In this document: piece by piece, positions 45,466 through 57,277 of the stretch
Layout of the letters: each line of letters begins with the position of its first letter
Numbering within the stretch: position 1 is the stretch's first letter
Assembly: GCA_012064385.1 (NCBI GenBank)
Contig: QRDG01001969.1
Span: 74,133-138,132 of the forward strand
Direction: 5' to 3'
Source: Puccinellia tenuiflora
Lineage: Eukaryota; Streptophyta; Magnoliopsida; Poales; Poaceae
DNA length: 64,000 bases
The notes under the pieces: model-generated
What the model was told of the DNA's origin: nothing
The model's database searches: none
What the model saw: the letters and a program-made list of their open reading frames with translations, nothing else
Made by a program: the position numbers and the translations under genes

Positions 45466-48400
45466 TGTAGCGCCCCGACCCCAGAACTATACAGTGAAAC
45501 GTTCTGTAACCGGTCATGCTACACAATCGAGGGTTACTGGGTTTACCAATCCCAGGCCAAAACTCATTGGAAGGTGTGCTCGGAATGGATCATCGGCACA
45601 CAACACCTCGATCATGCCATAAGCTCAGACATCGCTTTCACGTATAGTAAAGAGACCGAGACTTGTGGAACAAACTGGCACATTGCAGACTCTACGACAC
45701 AAAACTCATATAGCAACTCATATATGAGAAAGATACAAATATTACACATCAAAAGGTCACAGACCATCAATTCATCAAGCGGAAGCGAAGTAGTGTTGTC
45801 TAATACAACAAGATCCAAATATAGGGCCTAAGAGGCCTACACATAAATAAAACCCAGCCAGCTTGCTCCACGGTCCCAAGCTGCCACCTGGGAACCCCAG
45901 ACCACTAGTCGACGTCCACGAAGAACCCACCTAGCTGCTCGGTGTCGTCCTCCTCTGAAATACAAATATAAAGGCAGCAAAGAGAGACTGAGTACGACGT
46001 ACTCGCAAGTTTAGTAGGGCGATATAGGCCCAATGATTGACGGAGGCTCTAAAGCTGTATAATGTAGCTATTTTGCATAAAGCTAGATTTTCATTTAAAA
46101 GATAAAAAAACACAAGGCATCGTCTATTCAGAATATTTTTCATAAAAGGGGTAAGAGAGTAACATTCATCTTCGGTTCTCGTCGAACCTACTTGTAGCCA
46201 TAACCACTCATCTCCACCAAAGGCACTCCCTCGAATCACCCTCGAGGAAATGAACCCTTATCACAAGTTGATTATGCAAACTTTAGCTGCCATATCAATT
46301 AGGTTAAGGTTTTCTATGATCTCGTATATCCGTTCCCAAGTCGTCCATAACCGCGGACACGGCTTTTCGAAAAGATTAAACCCTGCAGGGGTGTACTATT
46401 TTACCCATTGGTACCGTCCGGCTCACCTAATTGGCCCTCTTCCGGGGAAGGCCGGCGAGCGGGCGCGGTTAGACCTTTACAATGCATGAGGCTTACTCAA
46501 GGGCCATCAGTGTGCGGAAGGACAGGTTCAACGCCTCCAACGCCCTGCCCCGCGGCCACATCCTAAACACCACAGTCCTCCTCGTTTCTTTTCCACCCAC
46601 ACAACTCACGCGCAAATAGAAATAGCAAACTAGAGGACCCTTGACAAGCCCCTCACAAATTATTTGGTCAGTAAGGCACCCATACACCCACCAATGGCAG
46701 CACGCTCGATCTTGAGTCTAGAGACAAGAACTCGCACCTAGGGGCAAGAGTGAGGCAAAACACCATCCCCGATGGCAACTCACCCAAGCCTTCTTAGCAT
46801 TTTAATTAAGCACCCCACATATCCACCATGTCCGAAACATTCCATCAACATCAACAATTATGGAATTAAACAACGGACATTACTAGCATTTGACTAAGCA
46901 TGGCTAAGCATATAAATACAACAATTATATTCGTGTCTCCGGCCAACACATCAACACTAAGGTTCATAGGTAGGGATACATGTGATTGGCTCGGGGAAGA
47001 ACATGCATTCATAGGATACTCTACGTCTTGATCAAAAATGTCATTTGAATCGCATGCAATAGTATGGTGGATAAAATAAGTTGATAAAAACATATGATGC
47101 TAGATGCCAAGAAGGTTAGGTTATCTCTTGCATTGCTGCCGGGGCGTGTAGTACTGCTCGTCGGGGTAGGTAGCGTTAACCTCGACTCCGGAATCTATTG
47201 ATACCCAAAAGTAACACAAAGAACAAATAAATCACATGAACACAAAATGCAATGCACAATCACATGATGACATGACAAGTTGATGCATTTATATTAACAT
47301 TTAGATTATTTAACAAATTAAATGGAGTTCCAAATAATTAGTGCAATTATTTGGACGCAACTCCATATTTATCTTAGTGACCACAATACTTATAAATCAT
47401 TTCATTATTAGAGAAGTGGCTCAATATGCATGAACATGACATGACATGGGTAGGGTTTGTCATTCCGATCATTTTGGTACTTTATTTGTAATTTTCGGAG
47501 TCCCGATGAATAAATAGCAAATTAATTAAATTATTGAATTTAATTCATTTAATCAAATTATGAATAACATCAAATAAGTAATTTGTGATCATGAGGTGAT
47601 AAGTACATGGTTTGATAGCATTTGACATGTTGATCACTTTGATATTTTATTTATTAATTTTGGTTAACTATTTCACAGGTTATGAAATTTTCCCATTTAG
47701 GTATCATTTATACCATTTTTAGGGAATATTAAGTAAAGGAGAAATTATTTCCTCAAAAGGGCATGGCAATGGTACCAAATGATAGGCATTACTTTTCTGA
47801 TCAAATTGATATTTGATTTGTCCAAAATGGAGCATTATTTTAAAAGTTACCAAATATTCAAATTAGTTTTATTTTCCAAAAAGGAAAATTTTAACACAGA
47901 CAGGCCGGCCTTGTGCCGGCTAGGCAGGGCTAGAGGCCGGGGTGTGACCCGAAGGGTCCGGCCTTTGGCCGGCCCAGGCTGGGCTGTGAGGCCGGGCACC
48001 TGCCCGAAGAGGCCGGCCTCGTGCCGGCCCAAGCTAGCCCCAGGCCGGGTGCCCAGGCCGGGCACTAGCCCGAAACGTCCGGCCCCAGGCCGGCCGAGCG
48101 GCGGCCAGGCCGGGCTAGCAGGGCACGACGGCACCGGCGACGACCGGACGGCGAACGGCGGCGACAGAGGCAAAGGGGAACGCGGGAAAAGGACAAATGG
48201 GAGAGGGGCTCACCCTGAGCTCGCACGCGTGGACGGCGACAATGCGGAGGGGCGGGGATCGCCGGAATCGAGACCGGCGGGCGACGGCTGCGGTCGGGAA
48301 GTCGTGGATGCACACGTCGGCTCCGGCGACCTCGGCCCGATTCGGCCGGCGGGGAGGGGGAGAAGGACCAGGCGGAGCTCGCTGTCCGCTTCAATTTATC

Positions 48401-49298
48401 CGGGATGCACTGGAGTGACGACGGCGAGCTCGGCACTAGCTGCGGCTATGGCGGGAGCTCGGTGGGAAAAAAAGATCGAGACGAGGGGGAGCCGAGAGGA
48501 GGAATGGATGCGGGGAGGGGAGCAGGTGCGTCGTGGCGTGCTCGACCTCCAGGGGGCCACGGGGCGACACCCATGAGTGGGACACGACGGCATGGCGCTA
48601 GTGCCGCCGGCACTATGGAGGAGAAGGAAAAGAAAATTCTAGGGAACCCCCTGGCCGTATTTTCATACATTGCAAAAAGGTCCCCAGCAAGCTTTGGCGA
48701 TTTAAAAGAGGCACCAGGACATTTTTATAAATTCCACAAAAAAATCATATAGGCCTCCCTTGTCCTTTAGAAGCTTCAAAAAAATTGGTGAGGCAAAATA
48801 AAAAGTTTTGGCCAACATTTGTTCACAGGGTTTAATTGAAGGCATTTTTGATATTTTCCACAATTCATTTATTTGGAGTATTTAAACATTTCCAAAAATA
48901 TTGAAAATATTCATGGAGGCCCTCACAATAATATTGAAGCTCCCCATGATTTTAATTTGAATTTTGGGAAAGCTTAACTTGGTTTCAAAAATAGAAATGG
49001 AATTGAACCAATTTGAATTCTCAATTTCATTTCTTATTTGCCAATATTTAGAAATTGAGAATTGGTTTCAAAAAGTAAACTTGGAACTTCCTAAACCATT
49101 TGGAAGTCCAAGAATGATTTGGTTTGCTAAGTTGAGCATTTGCATTGTTTGGATGTTGGGAAGTTTGTCTCCCCATTTCACTTTGTTTCCAAGTGAAAGT
49201 TAGGAATGGCAAATGCATATGGATGCTATGATGCAAACATGAAAACAAAAAGTGGAAAAATTCTTCGTATTTTTCATTACCAAGTTGGGGCTATTACA
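45466..49298 (-). repeat. 5' LTR of element C (3833 bp)
   Basis: Intact counterpart of the split 3' LTR. In the first 120 bp four substitutions are visible between the two copies; long later stretches are identical. It includes the unoccupied insertion site of element B near 48655-48663. It also has the same GC-rich island (47903-48650). Confidence 0.92.
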
Positions 49299-49303
49299 AG
49301 AAC

Positions 49304-49807
49304 AGGATGAAGTTCTCCCACGGAGTTGGATGTACTCACGAAGTATGCACCAATCTCAATGTGAGAGAGGGCATTGCGCAGCACCGAAGAGGCTAGCAAA
49401 ATATGGAAGTGGAAGTGCCAAAAAACCAAAACTCACAATGCATTTTGTATATTGCAAACAACTAGCAGTTTCAATGTTCCACAAATGGTTAGAGACACCC
49501 CGAGAGGGATCGTGGCAGCGACACAAGTGCCCCGTTGGCTTCCCCAACCGTTGCAGTAACTACCCACTATGAACTTATTTTCAACTGAGGAGAATTCATG
49601 ACACATTAGCATTGTTGACTTAGGTTGTTTAGTTCAGAAAAGTATGGCTCCACGCTTTACTAACACATCTCCACTAATCAGCTCTAACACCATTAACCAA
49701 CACATTTTAACCATTAGTTATTTTAATGTCTCAAAACAATTGAAAAGTATCAAATTATCCACATAGTGATCTACAAGACTATGCAGGTTTTTTTCTACTT
49801 CATACCA
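49304..49807 (-). mobile_element. Internal region of element E, segment 2
   Basis: About 500 bp between the insertions of C and D, with no recognisable protein. It starts after AGAAC and ends with TACCA, the left duplication of D. Continuity with segments 1 and 3 is inferred from the duplications at both junctions. Confidence 0.6.
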
Positions 49808-50261
49808 TGATGTGGTTACACCTTTCGGGTGTGCCACCGTGGACTACCCTGGTGCGGATAAGGACAAAGGCCCATCGGCCATAAGGCCCAGGAAGGAGGC
49901 CCCGAAGGAAAAGACTTAGAAATACTAGGTCGGCAGGCCCAGATGTAAACCTAGTCGGTATAGGACCCGAGACCCAGTCCCACTATTTAAGGACCGGGAG
50001 GGTCGCCGACCTAGGGTACACTGATATTCACCACCAGAAACCCTAGCGAGATCGCATCTCACGATCTCGCCATTGTAATCGATCTGTAAAGCTCATCATA
50101 AATTCCAGACAAGCAGGACGTAGGGCTTTTACCTTCAGGGGCCTGAACCTGGGTAAATCCCGCTTGTCAGCCGACGGATCCACCAGTACCACCATCTTCT
50201 TCTCCTATTCTCTCAACCCAAGGATGTCATTCGAGGGATTTGGCGTGGTAACCCCACGTCA
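49808..50261 (+). repeat. 5' LTR of element D (454 bp)
   Basis: TGATGTGGTTACACC ... CCCCACGTCA. Very close to 62322-62775, with only a handful of substitutions visible. Short LTRs relative to a 13-kb element. Confidence 0.93.
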
Positions 50262-50263
50262 AT

Positions 50264-50281
50264 TGGCGCCGTCTGTGGGAA
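50264..50281 (+). other. Primer-binding site of element D
   Basis: TGGCGCCGTCTGTGGGAA two bases after the LTR end, the form commonly seen in Tat-lineage elements. Confidence 0.85.
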
Positions 50282-50582
50282 AGACTGGTGCTGGATCTAC
50301 GGGTTCGGCGGCTTCATCATCGACAATCGGCGACTCGCCGGATCTGCAATCGCCGATCTTCTTCGGCTCCCTGGGATTCAACCCACACTCGCCGGCCATG
50401 CAACCGGCTTTCAAACATCTGCAAGCTGGCGTGGAGGTGAGCTTTGGCGAGCTACGCTCTACGTCAACAAGTGGGGCACTCTCCGCCTCACGGATGCACC
50501 GCACCCTGCGACAACAGCACCCGCTACTTCATCGACTGTAGCGGTAGAGTCCGCCCCGTCATCGGCTGCATCGGCCTTCGCC

Positions 50583-52318
50583 GTGTCCTCCTCCTACGAG
50601 TTCTTGGGCAATTCGCTCCAGGAAATCGCGTCATTCTCGACTGCGACAACGCGATCTTCATCGCCAAACATCACTTTTGCGCGCACGACTGAGTGGGCAC
50701 TCGTGCCCTATACTACATCGACTCCGTCATCAGGTCCTTCGGACCTTGCCGACAGAAATCAAGAAAATTTTGAGTCCATCTTCGGGGACGACTCGGACCC
50801 GGAGGAGGTTCCGCGCATCCTCCCCATGCAAGTATACATGACGGCACCCGGGCCGCCACCCATAGGACCGTCCGCGGGGACGGCTATCATAATGGCAGCA
50901 TCACCAAGCGCTCCACCCGAGCCACGCACATACCCGTTCACAGTAACTCTGCAAAACGGACGAACTCAACTGCACATCACCCAAGCTATGGGTGAAAAGG
51001 CAATAAAGGCTGTAGCGGATGGCGCTCCGGCGGAGGATGCCACGGCCGAAGACCTGCAATGCTACCAGTACCTGCTATGGCAGGAAAGCATCAAGCTAAA
51101 GGAACATGAGAGGGTCCTTACGGAAAGAAGAAGGCAAGCTAGCCTATCAAGCGCGCGACGGGCGGAATTATCTGTCCAATCATCGGGACGATCTCAACCT
51201 TCCTGTGATCGGCCTCGCTACCTGCGTATGCCAGTGGGGGCAAGAACTACCGTCACCCGAAACTTGGAGGACCCCTTCATGTCCCAGGATGATGGAGGAA
51301 TACCAATCCCCAAGACAGCTACCGACGCCCTCATGTCGGTGGCCACTTACCTGCAAGCGACGCAACCACCGGAGAGTGACCCTCGGGTGGCCTTGCACCG
51401 TCAGCAAATCAATTTCGTCAGCATGGCGGGTGCGGAGCTGATACCAGAGGAACCGCCACAACCAACCGCAGTTGCAGTGACTGCCAACAACGCGCCTCCA
51501 CAGTGACAACAAAGCCCACGGCGTGAACCGAGGACCCGCCACCTTGGCGACCGCGCCGCTCGCGATCAGGAGGATCGCATCGTGTGTGCAAACAACGAGC
51601 GTGCTGCTCGTGACCGTGAAAACCGCGCCACCCGCGATCAGAGACATCGCGTAACTCGCGGACGAGAAGATCGATATCACCTCACGGAAGGCGAGGACGC
51701 ACGCAACGTCATCACACAGAACAAGGTCAACAAGAACCGCACGAGGCGGGCTGCACGCGACACGAGCAGCGACGATCCAGACTCCGAAGAAGACTTCGAA
51801 CCTTGCGGAGCACTTTGCTTCAGTCGCCGTATCCGAGAGGCAAGAATGCCGAAGGGTTTCAGATTAACGTCTGAGACCCCAAAGTACGATGGCCTACAAG
51901 AACCCTCTGCCTGGCTGGAGGGCTACCTCACGGCAGTAACTTGCCAGAGAGGTTCCACGTCTACGGCCATGCAGTACATTCAGCTGATGCTCACAGGGTC
52001 TGCCCGAGCTTGGCTTAAAAGCCTGCCGCGGGGAGCATATACCTACTGGGAAGATTTCGGCGAGGACTTCATCCGCAACTTCGCTGGCACATGCAAATGA
52101 CCCGCCTCGTTCGAAGAACTTCGAGCTTACAAGCAGCGATCGGGCGAGACGCTGCGCGAGTATATTCAGCGATGGACCCTCCTCCGCAACTCGGCGGAGA
52201 GGATCTCAGAAGACAACGCGATATACGCGTTCACCCGAGGTGTCTATCGTCTCGAGCTAAAGGAGACACACGGAAGAATAAAGCCGAAGACCATCGCTCA
52301 CCTCATGCAAATCGCTAA
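50583..52318 (+). pseudogene. Element D gag
   Basis: Gag is spread over three frames: 50583-51506, 51582-52100 and a short third piece to about 52318. The first has an acidic Pro/Ala-rich N-terminus and the YQYLLWQESIKLKEHERVL block. The second contains the retrotransposon gag core MPKGFRLTSETPKYDGLQEP ... GSARAWLKSLP and FIRNFAGTCK. Stops at 51504-51506 and 52098-52100 break it. The true N-terminus probably lies between the primer site and 50583, where the frame is also disrupted. Confidence 0.75.
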
Positions 52319-53708
52319 TGAGTGGGCAGATGGAGAAGACTCTATACGCAACGAGTGCAACGATACGCCCATGGAAAACGGCGACCAAGGCCACTGGAAT
52401 AATCGCAGCAGCGATTGCCGCCGCAAGCGGAAGTCGCGTGTCTACGAGGACACGGAGGGCATGGAACTCGTGGCGGCAGGTTTTCCTGAAAGCCATGAGC
52501 AAAGAAACCGTGACGACAGTCGATATGAGCGTGACAGTCGAACGACCGGTTACAAGGGCAACAAGGAAGTTAAGCAGGAGTGGCGACCACGCCAGTCGTG
52601 CAACGGGCGAGTGCCGCGCCCTCCCCCTACCCTGCAAGGAGCTTGCAGGTTCCACATGTTCAGGGACGAGCATGGCAACCTCATGTCCCGCCACCTCTTG
52701 AAGGATTGTGAGGGCTTTCAAGAACTGCATGCGGAATACACACGCCTCCTCCAGCAGCAGGCGCAAATCATACCAGGTGCGCCAGCCATCGGAGCACCAT
52801 CTGCCCCGGCTCTGCCCCCACCAGGACATATGGCGGGAGCTATGCAGCTCCAACCACGCGTCGAGGAACCCCAAGCAGGCGAAGATGCTTACCCAAAGCC
52901 TGTGGGTCGCATGTTCATGATCCAGAAAGGACGTCCCTCAAATCGGGACCAAAAGCTCATAACAAGGCAGGTCCACCTTGCCGTCAAATCACCACCCGCG
53001 GTACCAGAGTACCTTAACTGGCCACAGGCCAGCATAACATTCACCAGGGACGATCATCCACCTCAAGTCCCGCGGCCGGGCCACTCAGCCCTCGTTTTGG
53101 ATGCGCAGATAGGAGGCTTCGCTATGAGCCACGTGTTCATGGATGGTGGCAGCGGAATCAATATCATGTTCGCTGACACGCTGCGCAGAATGAACATACT
53201 GACGACAAGCCTGGCGCCTTCCGTCAACACCTTCCACGGCATAGTACCAGGGAGACCAGTCTATCCCTTTGGAACGATCTCACTCGACGTGATCTTTGGT
53301 GAGCCAGCTAACTTCCGGAAGGAGAGGATAGAGTTCGAGGTGGTTGACTGGAAGTCACAGTACCATGTCATCTTGGGACGACCAGTGTTCGCATGGTTCA
53401 TGGCGGTGGCACACTATGCATATTTGATGCTGAAGATGCCGGGGCCTTACGGGACAATCACCGTCAGCGGAAACTTTGAACGATCCGACGAGTGCGATCG
53501 CAAGTTCAACACGATCTCTGAGTCGTTCGGGGCGCAGGAGCAGCTCCAGGAGTTGGCACTCACCAACGACCGCACCCTCTTTCCCGAGGGCAAACAATCA
53601 GCGTCAGGCTCTGCCTTCAACGCGACAAACGACACAAAGGAGCATCAGGTGCACCCGACGGACCCTAAGAAGACGGTCCTCGTATCGACGAGCTTGCCTT
53701 CCGCATAG
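52305..53708 (+). pseudogene. Element D gag C-terminus and aspartic protease
   Basis: One open frame of 467 codons. The first half is the charged gag C-terminus. The protease region carries HVFMDGGSGINIMF, the Asp-containing active site in the Tat form, followed by the VILGRPVF block. It ends in a TAG at 53706-53708 where the PSA-EGALVEF context predicts Gln, just before the reverse transcriptase. Confidence 0.82.
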
Positions 53709-54488
53709 GAAGGCGCGCTCGTCGAGTTCCTACGTGAGAACTGGGAGATTTTCGCCTGGTGTCCAGCCGACATGCGAGGCATACCCAGGGAATTCGCCGA
53801 GCACGCCCTCCAGATCCTGCCCAATGCGAGGCCAGTCAAGCAAACGATGCGCCGCTTTGCGGAACCGAAGCGCCTCGCCATCGGGCAAGAAGTCGATAGG
53901 CTCCCGGCAGCCAACTTCATTCGGGAGATCAAGAAGTCTGACTGGGTCGCCAACCCAGTCCTGGTGCCAAAGAAGAACACAGACATACTACGCATATGTG
54001 TCGACTTCACTTCTTTAAACAAGTGTTGTCCAAAAGATCATTTTCCACTGCCTCGAATCGACCAAATTGTTGACTCGACTGCAGGCTGCGCGCGCCTCTG
54101 TTTCCTGGATGCCTATTCAGGCAATAACCAGATCAGAATGAAGAAGGAAGACGAAGAGAAAACAACATTCATCACACCCTTTGGTGTTTACTGTTACACA
54201 ACGATGCCCTTCGGGCTGAAGAACGCGGGTGCCACATACCAGCGTATGATGCAGAACTGTCTCAAGGAGCAAATAGGACGCAATGTCCAGGTGTACGTTG
54301 ACGACATCGTCATCAAAACCAAGAAGGAAGACACACTCCTTGACGACCTCCGCGAAACATTCGCCGCACTGAAGAAATACAGCATCAAGCTGAACCCTAC
54401 TAAGTGTGTGTTCGGTGTGCCAGCCGGGCAGCTACTAGGCTACCTCGTATCTGCGCGAGGCATCGAAGCAAACCCGGAGAAAATATAG
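53709..54488 (+). pseudogene. Element D reverse transcriptase
   Basis: Contains VANPVLVPKKNTDILRICVD, SLNKCCPKDHFPLPRID, then TPFGVYCYTTMPFGLKNAG and the catalytic VQVYVDDIVIKTK. The end reads GYLVSARGIEANPEKI and stops at a TAG (54486-54488). The coding frame continues immediately afterwards, so this stop is a single-base lesion. Confidence 0.88.
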
Positions 54489-55628
54489 GCACTCCTGAAG
54501 ATGCCGGCATCGTTGAAGCTCAGGGATGTGCAGCAGCTCTTTGGAAGGATACCGGCACTCAGCCGATTCATTAACGGGCTTGGGGAGAAGGCGCTCCCGT
54601 TCTACAACCTGATGAAGAAGACGGACCGCTTCGAGTGGACCGAAGAAGCCCAAGCCGCCTTCGTCGACCTCAAGCGCACCCTGTCAACGCCACCAGTCCT
54701 GGTGGCACCACACAAAAAGGAGCCGCTGTATCTCTATATAGCGGCCACAAACAGGGTAGTCAGTACGGTGCTGGTAGTCGAGCGGGCCGAAGAAGGAAAA
54801 GCTCATGGCGTGCAAAGACCAATATACTACCTCAGCGAGGTGTTGTCTCAGTCGAAGCAGAGATACCCGCACTATCAGAAGCTGGCGTATGGAGTATTCA
54901 TGACCTCACGCAAGGTGGCACACAACTTGCAAGAGCACCCCATCACGGTTGTGAGCACGGCTCCACTAAGCGACATACTCAACAACTCCAAAGCGACAGG
55001 TAGAGTCGCCAAATGGAGCATCGAATTAGGTCCTCTAGACCTAACATACAAACACCCGATAGCAATCAAGGCGCAAGTCCTCCCCGACTTCACTACGGAG
55101 TGGATGGAGATGCAGTTGCCGTCGGTAGCCGATACGTCCAACTCATGGACCATGTACTTCGATGGGTCCAAAAGGAACGAAGGCGCAGAAGCAGGTGTTA
55201 TCCTCATATCACCCAAAGGCGACAAGCTTCGTTATGTGCTGCAGATGGACTTCGAGAAGCCATCCAACAATGAAGCAAAATATGAAGCCCTGATCCATGG
55301 GATGAAGATGGCTAAGGAGTGCGGCGCTGATCGCCTGATGATATACGGAGACTCGAACCTGGTCGTGCAACAGACCATGAAGGAGTGCGATGCAACAACA
55401 GAGAACATGATAGCATATAGGAACCTGTATAACATCATGGAAGGAAGCTTCGACGGCTGGGAGCTCCGCCATGCCGGGCGAGCAAGCAATGAGGAGGCAG
55501 ACACACTCGCCAACGTCGGGTCCTTGAAACTCAAGGTGCCCCCCCGGAGTCTTCATGGAGAAGATAAACAAAAGATCTATCAAGGTCAAGAAGCCTGCGG
55601 CTCCCTCTACACCGGCAACCGGGACTGA
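54489..55628 (+). pseudogene. Element D RNase H and second (plant-type) RNase H domain
   Basis: The first part is the usual Gypsy RNase H (FEWTEEAQAAFVDLKR, then LYLYIAATNRVVSTVLV and RPIYYLSEVL). The second part is a separate RNase HI-like domain: SWTMYFDGSKRNEGAEAGVI, NNEAKYEALIHGMKMA, MIYGDSNLVVQQ and ASNEEADTLANVGS, with the acidic residues in place. Dual RNase H is a hallmark of Tat elements. The frame shifts at a C7 run (55539-55545), where the downstream integrase frame predicts six C residues. Confidence 0.88.
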
Positions 55629-56930
55629 AGCTACAAGCGAAGACGCATCTGCAGCAGCAGAACCTTCAGTCGAAGTATTCCTCGTTGAGCCTATCTGGAC
55701 AAAGCCATTCCTGGCATATATGCTCCGGCAGGAGCTTCCAGAGGACACAGTCGAAGCACGGCGTATCACTCGCCGTGCCAAAGCATTCACAATAATCAGC
55801 GGAGAGTTGTACAAGCGCAGCATATCAGGCATCCTCCAGAGGTGCATCACATCAGAGGACGGCAAGGCCATGCTCCTCGAGATCCACGCTGGCACGTGTG
55901 GACATCATGCTAGCAGCAGAGCCTTAGTCGCCAAGGCCCTGCGTGCTGGATTCTACTGGCCCACGGCGATGCAGGACGCCGAGGACATTGTCAAGCGGTG
56001 TATCGGTTGTCAGAAATTCGCAACACGACCTCATGCACCGGCGTCAGAACTGAAGACAATACCTTTGGCATGGCCTTTCGCCCAGTGGGGACTCGATATG
56101 GTCGGGCCACTGCGCAAGTCTTCACAAGGAGGACACACACATCTACTTGTGGCTGTCGATAAATTCACCAAGTGGATAGAGGCCGTGCCAATTACCAACT
56201 GCGCAGCCACCTCAGCTGTCAACTTCATCAAGTCCATCATGTTCCACTTTGGGGTGCCTCACAGCATCATCACTGATAACAGAACAAACTTCACAGCCGA
56301 GGAGTTCCAAGAGTTCTGCCAGGAGAAGGGCATCAAGCTGAACTACGCTTCCGTCGCCCACCCGCAATCTAACGGGCAGGTGGAAAAGGCAAACAACCTC
56401 GTATACAGCGGCATCAAGAAGCGCCTCCTGGTGCCACTCAGGCGCGCAGCAGGAGCCTGGGTAGAGGAGCTACCATCGGTGCTATGGAGCTTGCGCACCA
56501 CGCCCAACAGATCGACGCAGTACACGCCATTCTTCATGGTGTACGGAGCAGAAGCAGTCCTGCCACATGACATACGCTTCGATCCACCTCGCATCGTCGC
56601 GTACGACGAAGACGACGCTGAAGCCGCACTCGAAGACGACGTCGACTTGCTGGATGAGACCCGGGACATCGCACTCTCCTGAACGGCCATCTACCAGCAG
56701 AACCTCCGCAACTATCACAGCAAGCGGCTGCGCACAAGGGCCTTTGTCGAAGGAGACCTGGTACTCAGGCTCAAACAGAAGAAGGTGCACAAGCTCGCCT
56801 CCCCATGGGAGGGACCCTTTATCATCGCCGAGGTCATCGGTGGAGGCGCGTACCGCTTGAAGGACCCGAAGATAGGCGAACTCATCCGCAACCCTTGGAA
56901 CGCGGCGCAACTGCGACGCTTTTACGCATA
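55555..56930 (+). pseudogene. Element D integrase
   Basis: Frame 55555-56682 and, after a TGA at 56680-56682, in-frame continuation to a TAG at 56928-56930. The zinc region shows HAGTCGHHASSR and CIGCQKFA. The core has WGLDMVGPL, the catalytic-Asp segment IITDNRTNF (usual form TDNGT; Gly is Arg here) and the Glu in SNGQVEKANN. The C-terminus has GDLVLRLKQ, SPWEGPFIIAEVI and AQLRRFYA. The TGA fits a CGA to TGA change. Confidence 0.88.
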
Positions 56931-57277
56931 GCACAACTATCAAAGGCTGGTCAGCCACCCCTGTAAACACTAGAGACCATGTCTCCAGCAATAAAGCGCA
57001 ATGTTCCTCTACCATATGAGCCAACACACAGCGCACAAAATAAACACCCGAAAGGGCAACTATCATATCTAGCTCCGGACGTAGCACCCGACGCTCGGGG
57101 GCAGCGCTGTTGAGCTAAACAAAAGCAAGGAAGACCTCCTCCATAGCACCCGATACTCGGGGGCTGCGTTGTTTACGCCAAAACAAAACAAACTCTATAT
57201 ACAAAACAACTCCAAGCTTTACAGAGCAAGCATACAGATTCTCTGCAAATATACAATGTGCTTGCACAAACAAAAAA

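Larger units (their letters stand above)
25747..49298 (-). mobile_element. Element C: Tekay-like chromovirus Gypsy retrotransposon (with element B nested)
   Basis: Plus-strand termini are TGTAGCGCC and GGGGCTATTACA, flanked by AGAAC on both sides (25742-25746 and 49299-49303). Read on the minus strand the order is 5' LTR (49298-45466), primer site, gag, protease, reverse transcriptase, RNase H, integrase, chromodomain, polypurine tract, 3' LTR (40615-25747). The 3' LTR is split by element B. Excluding B and one TSD copy the element is about 12.5 kb. Order and chromodomain fit the Tekay/Del lineage. Every ORF is interrupted, so it is non-functional. Confidence 0.92.
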
